Below are positions 1 to 8,711 of a DNA stretch of 64,000 bases, piece after piece (position 1 is the first letter of the stretch; each line of letters opens with the position of its first letter). A program made the translations under genes and the position numbers. The notes under the pieces were generated by a model. That model had not been told where the DNA came from and searched no databases. It was given only the letters and a program-made list of their open reading frames with translations. The DNA lies in NCBI RefSeq assembly GCF_016919165.1, contig NZ_JAFFPS010000064.1, forward strand, positions 75,686 through 139,685, read 5' to 3'. This DNA is from Leptospira chreensis. GTDB lineage: Bacteria; Spirochaetota; Leptospiria; Leptospirales; Leptospiraceae.

Positions 1-518
1 ATGCGGCAAACGACCAAATTGCCGGACCGATAGTCCAGGCCTTACAAGAAGCTTCTGAGTTTTTTGGAAGTTTTGCCGGAAAACTCAATATCATTGTGGA
101 AAACCATTTGATGGCGAAAGTCACCGAATCCAAAGGGAAAGGAAACGATAAAATTGCCTCCACAAAAGACAAAGTCATCGAAGAAGTTAAAATTGCCCAA
201 AGATTCATTCCCCATTTTGATAAAGCCGTAGTCGCCAAAGAACGAATCAACGGAATCAAAGTAGAAGATGTCTTCATCCAATTCACAAAATATTTGTACA
301 ATTATGCAGTGATCTTTAAAGATCAAGCAACCACATCAAAACTCACAGCACATCGCAAAATTGAACAAGAACTGATCAAACTCAATAAAGAATACGAAAG
401 GCTTACTTACTCCAGTTTCCAGAAAGACGGTAGTGGTGAAAATCCGGGCTCCGAATCTTCAGAAAACAAAGAACCTTCTGATCCTATAGACCTTTCCGAT
501 ACAGAAGGAGAAACATGA
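1..518 (+). CDS. C-terminal part of an unidentified protein (5'-truncated by the window)
   Basis: The frame is open from base 3 to the stop at 516-518, about 171 residues, so the gene begins before the window. The product is highly charged (Lys/Glu rich) with predicted helical stretches and ends in a low-complexity acidic tail rich in Ser, Glu, Pro and Asp. I see no catalytic motif, signal or membrane segment and do not recognise a family. Its stop overlaps the trpS start as ATGA, so the two are probably co-translated. A methionine codon at 96 is internal, because the codons before it continue the same kind of sequence. Confidence 0.6.
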   Translation, partial: AANDQIAGPIVQALQEASEFFGSFAGKLNIIVENHLMAKVTESKGKGNDKIASTKDKVIEEVKIAQRFIPHFDKAVVAKERINGIKVEDVFIQFTKYLYNYAVIFKDQATTSKLTAHRKIEQELIKLNKEYERLTYSSFQKDGSGENPGSESSENKEPSDPIDLSDTEGET

Positions 519-1483
519 GAGTCCTGACTGGCTTACAACCCTCCGGAAAACTCCACTTAGGTAATTATTTTTCAGCGATCAAAAAAATCTTGGATTACCA
601 ATCCACAGAAGACTTATTTCTTTTTATCGCAAACTTACATGCACTCACCACTTTCCGCTCCAAAGAAGAACTAAAGGATTTCACATTGGAATGTGCGATC
701 GACTTACTAGCGCTTGGTGTTGATCCAAAAAAGTCTGTATTTTGGATTCAAAGTGATGTTCCAGAAGTGACAGAACTCACTTGGTATTTGTCTCAATCCA
801 TTACTGTTTCTCAATTACAACTAGCTCATTCTTTTAAAGACAAAGTGGCGAAAGGATTTGTTCCTGGTGCTGGACTTTTCACTTATCCCATTCTTATGGC
901 AAGTGACATCCTACTTTTTTCTGCAGAAAAAATCCCCGTAGGAAAAGACCAAAAACAACATTTGGAATTTGCCCGTGACATTGCAGAAAGATTCAATACA
1001 CAATTTGGGCCTGCCTTAACCATCCCAGAACCTGATATCGACGAAAACACAGCCACAGTTCCTGGTGTGGACGGGGCAAAGATGTCCAAGTCTTATAAAA
1101 ACACCATCGACTTCTTTGGAACCGAAAAAGAGATCAAAAAGAAAGTGATGTCTATCGTAAGTGATTCCAAAGCCGTAGAAGAACCAAAAGACCCTGAAAC
1201 ATCTGTTATCTTCCAAATCCATTCTCTTTTTCTTTCACCTTCCGAAAAAGAAACGCAAATAGAAAAATACAAACGTGGGGGCGCAGGTTACGGGGATCTA
1301 AAAAAAGATCTTTTGGATTCGATTCTAAACCACTTTGCTCCTTACCGAACCAAAAGAGAAGAACTCGCACAAAACCTAGACTATGTGCACCAAGTTCTAA
1401 AAGAAGGAAAGGAAAAAGCAAGAGCGGTTGCACAAACAAAAATCGAAGACCTGAGAAAAACCTTAGGCATCTATCCTTTCTAA
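515..1483 (+). CDS. trpS: Tryptophan--tRNA ligase
   Basis: Cytoplasmic class I aminoacyl-tRNA synthetase that charges tRNA-Trp using ATP. The 322-residue length is normal for bacterial TrpRS. The N-terminal nucleotide-binding signature [10 protein letters not shown] (the HIGH-type motif) lies near residue 9, and the KMSKS loop is intact at residues 189-193 within [10 protein letters not shown]. The opening [11 protein letters not shown] is typical of TrpRS and supports the ATG at 515, which overlaps the upstream stop by four bases. Assignment is secure from motifs and length. Confidence 0.97.
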   Translation: MRVLTGLQPSGKLHLGNYFSAIKKILDYQSTEDLFLFIANLHALTTFRSKEELKDFTLECAIDLLALGVDPKKSVFWIQSDVPEVTELTWYLSQSITVSQLQLAHSFKDKVAKGFVPGAGLFTYPILMASDILLFSAEKIPVGKDQKQHLEFARDIAERFNTQFGPALTIPEPDIDENTATVPGVDGAKMSKSYKNTIDFFGTEKEIKKKVMSIVSDSKAVEEPKDPETSVIFQIHSLFLSPSEKETQIEKYKRGGAGYGDLKKDLLDSILNHFAPYRTKREELAQNLDYVHQVLKEGKEKARAVAQTKIEDLRKTLGIYPF

Positions 1484-1525
1484 TTTCTAAAGAACCAAAA
1501 CCCATCATTTTCTACCTACTTCTGT

Positions 1526-3361
1526 ATGAAGCAGGAGATCTACCTTCTCCCCAGAGCCGATTTCAGTTGGTTCTGTTTGGGAATTTGCGGGGCCGCATTC
1601 CTTCTCAAACTGGGAATGAAAATTCCCGGATTTCATTCTCTCTTAATTTTAGTTTTCCTATCTTTATTCATTCTCTATACCTTCACTCCCCCCTTCCTCC
1701 CCCGCATTCCAAACAAAAGAATTTATCTTTTTCTTTTCGCATCCATTCTTTTTTTGTTATTTGCCAACATTCATTCAGGCCCCAGGGTTCGAACCACCCA
1801 TCCGCTCTTTCGTTCGTATTTAGAAACCCAACTAAAACAATCCCCTCTCAGTAAGTTAGAATCAAGGATCGTGATGGGTTTTGTGACGGGATCCACAAAA
1901 GAAATTCCTCGCAGTTTCAAAGACTTAAGTAAAGAATCAGGAATCCTTCATTTGTTTGCGGCCTCCGGTCTCCACTTAGGAATTTTTATTGGTTCCTTAC
2001 AATTTTTGGGAAACCTTTGTTTTCCGAAAAGAAAATGGATATCCATTATACTTTCATTAGGCGGTGGTTTTCTTTATTTGGCGGCTCTGGACTTTCCTGT
2101 TTCTTTTTTACGTGCCTATCTATTTGTTTTTTTATCCCTTGTGGCTTCTTTGTTTTTCAGAAAGATTGGACCTGCGGATTTACTTACCATCTCCTCTGCC
2201 ACAATAGCCTTCTTTTTGTTTTATGATTTTTTAAGTATTGGGTTTTTATTATCCTTTGGGGCTGTATTTGGGATATTTTTTCTAAAACCTAGTTTTGACA
2301 ATATCCTCCTTCCCAAATCCAAATCGTTTTGGAAAGAAAACCTCCACTTAACACTAGCTTGTTCTCTTAGTACCTTTCCGGTTTTGGTATATTTCTTTCG
2401 TTCCTTTTCTTTTGGGGGGATTGGAATCAATTTGATTTTGGTTCCTTTGGCGGGAATCCTTCTTCCCATACTCTATTTAAGTTTTCTTTTGCAGTCCTTG
2501 GTTCCCTCCTTTCTCCTGAATGAACTTTCTTCTTGGATCTGGATTCCCGCTTCTTTTGTTTTGTCTATCTTCTTAAAACTTTTTCAAGAATTGGCAAGTT
2601 TCGGTAGAGCCTATAAAACCTGGGCCACCTCTCAAGAAGGACTCTGTTTGGTTTCGATCCTAATTCTTTTCACTTTCACACTTTACCCCAGACTTCGGTT
2701 TTTAAAATACACATCCCTCCAAACCTCACTTTACCTTTTGCCAATTTTGTTTTTGTTCACTTCCTATTTTTTTCCCCTACCGCAATTTCCTTATTTAGAA
2801 ACCAAACTCAGAAAGGGAAACCTTTCCATCCAACAAGGTGACCATTTGTATCTCTTTGGAAATTGTTATGCAAAAGGAATGACTGAACCGACCCCAGGTC
2901 TTCCCCCACCCAAATCCATTTCCTTTGAATCGGAATCTTGTCTAAAAGGAATTTTATCTTTAATGAAAAAACACCAAATAACGAATGTTTACTGGCATGG
3001 ATCTAAAAAATCCTTGGAATTGGAATGGATGACTCAATTCCAACTTCCCATAAAACCAATGGAAAAAGAAATCCTTGGGGCAAAAATGAACCCACTCTTT
3101 TCCATCATACGGTTTGATGGAAATCCTAAGGAGGTAGACCGGTTTTTAAAACAAACAAAACAGGCTGACCAATCGAAAACCAACCCCAATTGGAAGGGAA
3201 TCCTCCTTTTGGACTTTCCTCCTTGGAAAAAAAAGGAAGCGAAAGAATGGATCCAATACCAAAAACTACTTGGGATTTCCACTGCCTGGAAAATGATACT
3301 CGTTGAGGAAACTTTTGAAATCCCCTTACGCGACCATATCCAATATCCAAACCTTCTTTGA
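1526..3361 (+). CDS. comEC: ComEC/Rec2-family membrane protein with a degenerate C-terminal domain
   Basis: A 611-residue polytopic protein with a hydrophobic N-terminal two thirds. It carries the ComEC competence-domain signature around HLFAASGLHLGIF (near residue 140), followed by many membrane segments up to about residue 415. ComEC forms the inner-membrane channel for single-stranded DNA uptake. The tail keeps a short match to the start of the usual metallo-beta-lactamase domain (LSIQQGDHLYLFG), but no HxHxDH metal motif follows, and the protein is shorter than classical ComEC of roughly 750 residues. It may therefore be a channel without nuclease activity. The 3' end overlaps rsmA by 59 bases in another frame. 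Confidence 0.85.
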   Translation: MKQEIYLLPRADFSWFCLGICGAAFLLKLGMKIPGFHSLLILVFLSLFILYTFTPPFLPRIPNKRIYLFLFASILFLLFANIHSGPRVRTTHPLFRSYLETQLKQSPLSKLESRIVMGFVTGSTKEIPRSFKDLSKESGILHLFAASGLHLGIFIGSLQFLGNLCFPKRKWISIILSLGGGFLYLAALDFPVSFLRAYLFVFLSLVASLFFRKIGPADLLTISSATIAFFLFYDFLSIGFLLSFGAVFGIFFLKPSFDNILLPKSKSFWKENLHLTLACSLSTFPVLVYFFRSFSFGGIGINLILVPLAGILLPILYLSFLLQSLVPSFLLNELSSWIWIPASFVLSIFLKLFQELASFGRAYKTWATSQEGLCLVSILILFTFTLYPRLRFLKYTSLQTSLYLLPILFLFTSYFFPLPQFPYLETKLRKGNLSIQQGDHLYLFGNCYAKGMTEPTPGLPPPKSISFESESCLKGILSLMKKHQITNVYWHGSKKSLELEWMTQFQLPIKPMEKEILGAKMNPLFSIIRFDGNPKEVDRFLKQTKQADQSKTNPNWKGILLLDFPPWKKKEAKEWIQYQKLLGISTAWKMILVEETFEIPLRDHIQYPNLL

Positions 3362-4190
3362 AGCCAAAGGCATTCGAGCACAAAAGAAATTTGGGCAAAA
3401 CTTCCTCATCGACCAAAACATAGTCAATTTTATCGTCAATTCCACCGAACCACTGCTAAGTGACGAATCCACAGTCCTTGCAGAAATTGGAATTGGACTG
3501 GGAACTCTAACCTACCCCGTCCTCGGTTTAGATAAAAAGACTTATCTTTTCGAAATCGACAACGCCTACATCCAATTAACCAAAGAAGAAATTTTACCTC
3601 AGTTTCCGAAAGCAGTGCTTTTTGAAGGAGATGCTTTAGAAAACCTATTCCATATCTATCAGGAAAAGGTATTTGTGTATGGAAATTTACCTTACCACCT
3701 AACAACAGAAATCATCAACACTCTAGTCATCCACTGTCGCCATTTCCAAGGTGGGATTTTTATGGTGCAAAAGGAATTTGCGGAACGACTTGTCAAAGAA
3801 ACCTCTTCCCTATCGGTCTTTCTCTCTGCTTTTTGCGAAGTGAAGTATTTAAAAACTGTCCACAAAAACTGTTTTTTTCCCATTCCAAAAATCCACTCGG
3901 CTCTCATCCTTCTCAGTCCCAAAAAAGAAACGCCGAACCAGTGGAAACTCACAACCGACAAGGAAGTGGAGTTTTGGTCACGTATGCTTCGTACTTTGTT
4001 TTGGGGAAAACGAAAACAAATCCAAGTAAGCCTTCGGGAATCTCCCTTTTCAGCAGACGAAAAATTCCGCGAAGCTCTGGGAATGGCCATCCAATCCGCG
4101 GGACTCCCTCCCACGGCCAGACCGGAAGAATTGAACCGTGAACAATTTCTGACTTTGGGTCAACATTTACTTGACCATTTGTCAAAATGA
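3303..4190 (+). CDS. rsmA: 16S rRNA (adenine-N6,N6)-dimethyltransferase RsmA/KsgA
   Basis: Dimethylates two adjacent adenines near the 3' end of 16S rRNA with S-adenosylmethionine during small-subunit assembly. The 295-residue product has the family opening KKFGQNFLID, the SAM-binding motif EIGIGLGTLTYPVL, and the catalytic NLPY motif in GNLPYHLTTEII. The best start is TTG at 3303, placing the first 59 bases inside the comEC reading frame; a TTG at 3315 is an alternative. The conserved N-terminal helix before FGQNFLID requires a start in this region, so overlap with comEC is real either way. Confidence 0.95.
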   Translation: MRKLLKSPYATISNIQTFFEAKGIRAQKKFGQNFLIDQNIVNFIVNSTEPLLSDESTVLAEIGIGLGTLTYPVLGLDKKTYLFEIDNAYIQLTKEEILPQFPKAVLFEGDALENLFHIYQEKVFVYGNLPYHLTTEIINTLVIHCRHFQGGIFMVQKEFAERLVKETSSLSVFLSAFCEVKYLKTVHKNCFFPIPKIHSALILLSPKKETPNQWKLTTDKEVEFWSRMLRTLFWGKRKQIQVSLRESPFSADEKFREALGMAIQSAGLPPTARPEELNREQFLTLGQHLLDHLSK

Positions 4191-4208
4191 TGTCAAAATT
4201 ACTCCGCC

Positions 4209-5450
4209 ATGTTCGAGAATTTTACACCTCCGCCCATTGTCACCTATGCCATCCCTGTATTCTTCCTCCTGATTGGGATCGAAGTCTACATTGGTTACCG
4301 AAAAAATAAGGCCCTCTACCGGCTGAATGATTCCATTGCCGACCTAAGTACGGGAATCATATCGCAAATCTGGGGACTTTTCCAAAAGGGAATTGGACTC
4401 TTTGCTTATTTCTATGTTTATGAGCACTTTCGTTTTTTTGAATTTGCCATGACGAACCCTTGGGCTTGGGTCCTTTGTATTGTCGGCCAAGACTTCTGTT
4501 ACTACTGGTCCCACCGTTTGGCCCATGAAGTGAACATCCTTTGGGCAGGACATGTCATCCACCACCATAGTGAAGAATACAATTTGGTTGTGGCTCTCAG
4601 ACAAACTGGACTCGGCGGAATCGTTTCTTGGATCTTCTATGTTCCTTTGGCCCTCGTTGGATTCCATCCTTGGATGTATTTGGCTAGCGGACAAATCAAC
4701 CTCATCTACCAATTTTGGGTGCATACCAAAGCTGTGGGTAAAATTGGAAAGATTGGAGAATACATTCTATCCACTCCTTCCCACCACCGTGTCCACCATG
4801 CGATCAACCCCATCTATATCGATAAAAACCATGGGGGAATCTTTATTATCTTTGATCGGATGTTTGGAACTTTCCGGGAAGAAACAGAACCTTGCGTTTA
4901 TGGAACGGTAAAACCTCTCAAAAGTTTCAATCCTGTCTATGCCAACTTTCATTATTATTGGGAACTGATCAAACAAGCCGCCAGTGCCCCTTATTTCTTA
5001 GATAAAATTCGGGTCTTTTTCAAACCACCAGGCTGGTATCCCAGGGAAGGAAAAAATCCTTCTGGATTTTTACCGATCCCGGAAGTAAGTCCCGCGAGTT
5101 TCCATAAGTATGATCCGAAACCTCCGTCCGAAGTGAGAACCTATACCACGACCTGGTTTGTTTTGGTATTACTTTTGTCCTTTTCCTTCCTACTCTTTGT
5201 CGCGAAGTTCTCCCTCATCTCACAAATCCTTGTGACTCTTTGGGTGACATTTTCCCTTGTGGCGATCAACGCTCTGATCGAAGGGAAATCTTGGGCAGGA
5301 GCGATGGAAATTGGACGCCTTCTCTTTGGATTTCTCGTGATTGCCTACTTTGATGTGGGTTGGGCGTACTATGTGATCGGTATTGTTTGTCTCCTCGTCG
5401 CAGGAATCTACCTCTACCGCACAAACGGCCAGAAAGCCCAAGCGGTCTGA
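4209..5450 (+). CDS. Alkylglycerol monooxygenase-like membrane fatty acid hydroxylase
   Basis: A 413-residue integral membrane di-iron hydroxylase of the sterol desaturase/fatty acid hydroxylase superfamily. Three histidine boxes are visible: HRLAHE at 102-107, HVIHHHSEEYN from 115, and SHHRVHH at 191-197. The sequence around them (EEYNLVVALRQ, YQFWVHTKAVG, IDKNHGGIFIIFDRMFGTF) resembles the animal alkylglycerol monooxygenase AGMO/TMEM195 more than the shorter sterol desaturases, and extra membrane segments at the C terminus fit that subgroup. AGMO cleaves ether bonds of alkylglycerol lipids; whether this protein does so is an inference. It starts 18 bases after rsmA and ends before a strong hairpin. 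Confidence 0.82.
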   Translation: MFENFTPPPIVTYAIPVFFLLIGIEVYIGYRKNKALYRLNDSIADLSTGIISQIWGLFQKGIGLFAYFYVYEHFRFFEFAMTNPWAWVLCIVGQDFCYYWSHRLAHEVNILWAGHVIHHHSEEYNLVVALRQTGLGGIVSWIFYVPLALVGFHPWMYLASGQINLIYQFWVHTKAVGKIGKIGEYILSTPSHHRVHHAINPIYIDKNHGGIFIIFDRMFGTFREETEPCVYGTVKPLKSFNPVYANFHYYWELIKQAASAPYFLDKIRVFFKPPGWYPREGKNPSGFLPIPEVSPASFHKYDPKPPSEVRTYTTTWFVLVLLLSFSFLLFVAKFSLISQILVTLWVTFSLVAINALIEGKSWAGAMEIGRLLFGFLVIAYFDVGWAYYVIGIVCLLVAGIYLYRTNGQKAQAV

Positions 5451-5484
5451 CCTAAAGTTCTCGCTAAGGATAGAATTTATTTCC

Positions 5485-5520
5485 CATCTTCCTCCCAGAA
5501 TTCCCTCTGGTAGGAAGATG
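5485..5520 (+). terminator. Hairpin downstream of the hydroxylase gene
   Basis: A 15-bp stem with one mismatch (arms CATCTTCCTCCCAGA and TCTGGTAGGAAGATG, 6-base loop) begins 34 bases after the stop at 5450. There is no clear T-run after it, so it may end transcription inefficiently or protect a 3' end. Confidence 0.5.
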
Positions 5521-5645
5521 TCCTCCTTCCCTGCCGGAAACTCTTCGAAAAAATCCCTCCATCTCTCGCTAAACCTTGTTCTCTAATGATTTTGCCAAAA
5601 GAAAAACGAATGACCTGAAAACCAGTCTCAGTGTTATGTCACATA

Positions 5646-5716
5646 AATGCCATGTTTGGGGCGGATTTCCAGACCGTTCGCCTTGACCGAACGGGGTCTC
5701 GTGAGAATTTGGCATT
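5646..5716 (+). promoter_or_regulatory. Structured leader upstream of the M23 peptidase gene
   Basis: An outer stem pairs AATGCCA (5646-5652) with TGGCATT (5710-5716). It encloses an inner hairpin at 5671-5699 whose arms AGACCGTTCG and CGAACGGGGTCT pair with a two-base bulge. The element ends about 28 bases before the peptidase ATG. It matches no riboswitch class I recognise and could be a cis-regulatory leader or a small RNA. The inner hairpin is GC-rich relative to its surroundings. Confidence 0.4.
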
Positions 5717-5743
5717 GCACCATAGTTTTTGAGGCGAAATGAG

Positions 5744-6529
5744 ATGAAGCGAAACCGCAGTTACTATATCATTCTGGTTCTGATCCTATTCGTAGTGACC
5801 TATTCAGCCTATGCGGCTTACCAGAAACAAAAGAACGGTCCTGTTTTTTTGGACAATCATGTCTTCCAACGTTATAATGAACAATGGGGCCTTTGGGTAG
5901 ACCTAGGCGCCGAGAAAAAAAGCCTTCTGGAGAAGGCATCCGAGTTTGGAATCCTCGCCCAAGAGGTGATGGAGATCAACCAACTGAAAGAAGCGGATCT
6001 AAAACGTTTGAAACGCTCCATTTTCTTTCCTTACTCTGCAGAATACATGCGCGGGCTCCAAGAAAAGGAACTCTTTCGCGAAACTGTAGAATCTCCTATC
6101 GACCAATTCATCTGGCCCGTCCTCCCCAATCATAAATCTCGCATTTCTTCCCGAATTGGAAGGCGTTGGAATACCTGGCACACCGGTCTCGACATCGCCA
6201 TTCCTAAAAATTCGATCGTTCTTGCGGCAGCGGACGGAGTGGTCGAAGAAGCAGGTCGAGGTGGTGACTACGGACTTGCTGTCAAAATTTACCACCATGA
6301 CATGAATCACTTTCATACCGTTTACGGACACAACCAAGAGTTACTCGTAAAACCAGGAGATGTGGTTCGCAAAGGGCAAATCATTGCTCTTTCGGGAAAC
6401 ACGGGAAAGTCCACAGGACCCCATGTCCACTTCGAAGTTCGATTTCATAATGTGTATTTAAATCCAGAAAACTTTCTCACTCCCTACGAAGAAGGAGTTG
6501 CCACTAGTATCGTCGGATTTGCAGAATAA
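5744..6529 (+). CDS. M23-family murein endopeptidase, membrane anchored
   Basis: Predicted zinc metallopeptidase of the LytM/M23 family, acting on peptidoglycan cross-bridges in the periplasm, 261 residues. A basic N terminus is followed by one membrane segment (YYIILVLILFVVTYSAYA), then a region resembling a degenerate LysM. The catalytic domain follows with the first metal pair in HTGLDIA and the HxH in GPHVHFEVRF, separated by the usual glycine-rich GDVVRKGQIIALSGNTG. I chose ATG 5744; a TTG in frame at 5729 would add five residues. Downstream HAD gene starts six bases after the stop. Confidence 0.92.
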   Translation: MKRNRSYYIILVLILFVVTYSAYAAYQKQKNGPVFLDNHVFQRYNEQWGLWVDLGAEKKSLLEKASEFGILAQEVMEINQLKEADLKRLKRSIFFPYSAEYMRGLQEKELFRETVESPIDQFIWPVLPNHKSRISSRIGRRWNTWHTGLDIAIPKNSIVLAAADGVVEEAGRGGDYGLAVKIYHHDMNHFHTVYGHNQELLVKPGDVVRKGQIIALSGNTGKSTGPHVHFEVRFHNVYLNPENFLTPYEEGVATSIVGFAE

Positions 6530-6535
6530 GTATTA

Positions 6536-7363
6536 GTGACTAACCTGACAAAGAACAGTTGGACGGACGAAATTTACGACCGTCTGACAACCATCATACC
6601 GAAAAACCCAGGCATTGCCTGTTTTGATTTTGATAATACCCTCATTCGTAACGATTTTGGCGAAAAGATCATGGATGAACTCCTCCATGATGGACTTATT
6701 TATGTAAAGAAAGACCTATCTGATTTTTTTCGTGATAAAGAACTTTGGAAAGACCATACCAAACTGAATGCCCCGGATAAAGAACGGTTGGTTTGGGAAG
6801 AATACACATACCAACTCAAAGAATATGGAATCGAAAGAGGATACCGTTGGACGAGTTTTATCTTCCAAGGGATGGACAAAAAAGAATACTACGAAGTGTC
6901 TAGACGCGCTTGGGAAAGAGTGAGTTTTCCCGATAAAGATTCCGGTGTCCTTCCCCAAGTGGAAATGAAAGACCTCATCGCTTACCTAAACCACCATGAT
7001 TGGACGGTTTACATCGTGACCGCCTCGCCAGAACCGGGGATTGCTGCCATCGCCCACCTATTCCCTGTAGAAGAATCCAAAGTGATTGGCATGAGACAAG
7101 AGTTAGGTGAAGATGGTAAGTTCACCCATAATCTGATTGAACCTTATACTTACGGCGAAGGAAAAGTAAAAGCCATCGAAGAAAGAATCGGCACATATCC
7201 CGATCTTGCTTTTGGAGATTCCTTCAATGATTATCCTATGCTTTGCCGAGCCAAACAAATGGCAGTCGGAATCAATCGCGACAATCCAGAATTTGCGAAA
7301 GCCTGTGCCGACAAAGGAATCTTTGTACAACCTTACTTTACCTTTCCTGTTGTGACCCGATGA
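6536..7363 (+). CDS. HAD-superfamily phosphatase (phosphoserine phosphatase-like, HAD-IB)
   Basis: A 275-residue cytoplasmic HAD hydrolase. Motif I CFDFDNTLI supplies the nucleophile and acid aspartates, VYIVTASPEP is motif II, and AFGDSFNDYPML is motif IV with the metal-binding acids. The helical cap between motif I and II is large, as in HAD-IB phosphoserine phosphatase-like enzymes; the substrate cannot be read from sequence. The start is GTG at 6536, six bases after the peptidase stop. The stop overlaps the next gene's ATG at 7360. Confidence 0.88.
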   Translation: MTNLTKNSWTDEIYDRLTTIIPKNPGIACFDFDNTLIRNDFGEKIMDELLHDGLIYVKKDLSDFFRDKELWKDHTKLNAPDKERLVWEEYTYQLKEYGIERGYRWTSFIFQGMDKKEYYEVSRRAWERVSFPDKDSGVLPQVEMKDLIAYLNHHDWTVYIVTASPEPGIAAIAHLFPVEESKVIGMRQELGEDGKFTHNLIEPYTYGEGKVKAIEERIGTYPDLAFGDSFNDYPMLCRAKQMAVGINRDNPEFAKACADKGIFVQPYFTFPVVTR

Positions 7364-8046
7364 ACCGACTTTATTTAGTATCCAATTCCATTGGAAACGA
7401 TGCCGACATCCCTCCTCGCACCAAAACCTTATTAGAGGAAGCGGACTGGATCATTGGCGAAGAACAAAGAACTACCTCTACCTTACTAAAAAAGTTAGGA
7501 ATCGCAAAACCCTTTGACCTTTTGAACGAACACACATCCCGGAAGGAAATGGATGAGATCGGGATGAAACTGGCGACCACCAAAAGAACCTGCCTCATCT
7601 CTGATTCCGGAAGCCCTGGCCTGGAAGATCCCGGCAAATGGCTTGTCCCTCTGGCTTGGGAGATGGGTGTCGAAGTTCGATCGGCCCCTGGACCCACAGC
7701 CCTCATTGCCGCCCTCACAAGTTCCGGGTTTGCCACCTCCCCCTTTCTTTTTTTGGGTTTTTTGCCTAGAGAGGAAAAGGAAAGAGAAAGAACTCTCAAA
7801 CAATACATTGGGCTTGGGATTACCATTGCCTTTTATGAGACAGCCTACCGGGCCAAACATTGTTTGGAGACCTTGGCCAAGATCTTGCCCGGGGATCGTC
7901 AGATTTTCTTAGCTCTTGGGATCTCCCTGGCAAGCGAAACCAGTTACCGTGGTTCGGCCAAAGAAATACAGAAAAAATTCCCTCCAGGCCTCAAACTCCC
8001 TCCCGTCTTCGTGATTGAAGAGAAAAAAGAAAGGCCGAAACGTTAG
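7360..8046 (+). CDS. RsmI-like tetrapyrrole-methylase-fold SAM methyltransferase
   Basis: A 228-residue SAM-dependent methyltransferase resembling RsmI, which 2'-O-methylates C1402 of 16S rRNA. Family landmarks are LYLVSNSIGNDADIPPRT near the N terminus, the SDSGSPGLEDPG loop, PGPTALIAALTSSG and FLFLGFLP. It is shorter than E. coli RsmI (about 286 residues), lacking the C-terminal part, and the SDAGTP consensus is altered to SDSGSP, so it may be a paralogue with another target. ATG 7360 overlaps the upstream stop (ATGA), which fixes the start; the frame is open further upstream but there overlaps the HAD gene. Confidence 0.85.
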   Translation: MNRLYLVSNSIGNDADIPPRTKTLLEEADWIIGEEQRTTSTLLKKLGIAKPFDLLNEHTSRKEMDEIGMKLATTKRTCLISDSGSPGLEDPGKWLVPLAWEMGVEVRSAPGPTALIAALTSSGFATSPFLFLGFLPREEKERERTLKQYIGLGITIAFYETAYRAKHCLETLAKILPGDRQIFLALGISLASETSYRGSAKEIQKKFPPGLKLPPVFVIEEKKERPKR

Positions 8047-8085
8047 TTTGTTGACAGTACCTCTGTTATATTGGACGCTTGGACA

Positions 8086-8709
8086 ATGGTAAGTAAAGTA
8101 GAACAACCGACTGACGGAATAGAACAATTGATTTCAGAATCTGGCGACTATATAACAGACGTCGTCAAAGAAAATTTGAAACTCATCCGTCATACCAAAG
8201 GTTTTTCTTTGGACAAACTCGCAAACCGATGTGGCGTGAGCCGAGCGATGTTATCACAAATCGAACAAGGGAAATCAGTTCCTACAATTTCCGTTTTATG
8301 GAAGATTGCAAACGGACTCAATGTTCCTTTTTCCGAACTCCTCAAAGAAAAAAACCAAGATGGAATTCATGTCCTCAAAGTAGAAAACTCCAAAGTTTTG
8401 TATTCCAATTCCAAAGTCTTTGCAAGCCGAGCTCTCTTCCCCTTCCTTGGAAACCGCAAAACAGAGTTCTATGAACTGATGTTAAAACCCGGTGGACATG
8501 AAGTTGCCGAACCACACAAAACAGGAACTACTGAAAACTTGGTTGTTGTTTCCGGCAAACTACGGTTACGCGTTGGTGAAAAGGTTGTAGAACTGGAACC
8601 AAAAGATTCTGTATTTTTCAAAGCCGATGTTTCGCATGAGTATTCCAATCCCACTGACCAAGAAACGTTAATGTATCTTGTTATGGATTATACGGACGAA
8701 ATAGGTTAA
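8086..8709 (+). CDS. XRE-type transcriptional regulator with C-terminal cupin domain
   Basis: A 207-residue regulator. Residues of about 25-80 form an XRE helix-turn-helix ([20 protein letters not shown]), followed by a cupin-2 beta-barrel (roughly 110-205) with [19 protein letters not shown] and [19 protein letters not shown]. Such proteins usually repress or activate small metabolic operons in response to a ligand bound by the cupin. I chose ATG 8086; an in-frame TTG at 8071 would add five residues. It is followed after two bases by prmA, so the two are probably co-transcribed, though their functional link is unclear. Confidence 0.88.
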   Translation: MVSKVEQPTDGIEQLISESGDYITDVVKENLKLIRHTKGFSLDKLANRCGVSRAMLSQIEQGKSVPTISVLWKIANGLNVPFSELLKEKNQDGIHVLKVENSKVLYSNSKVFASRALFPFLGNRKTEFYELMLKPGGHEVAEPHKTGTTENLVVVSGKLRLRVGEKVVELEPKDSVFFKADVSHEYSNPTDQETLMYLVMDYTDEIG

Positions 8710-8711
8710 GA

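Noticed and set aside
3692..4114. 140-codon minus-strand ORF
   Set aside because: Shadow of rsmA, whose motifs are unambiguous.
8051..8072. TTGACA followed by TATATT before the XRE gene
   Set aside because: The spacing is only 10 bases, too short for a sigma70 promoter.
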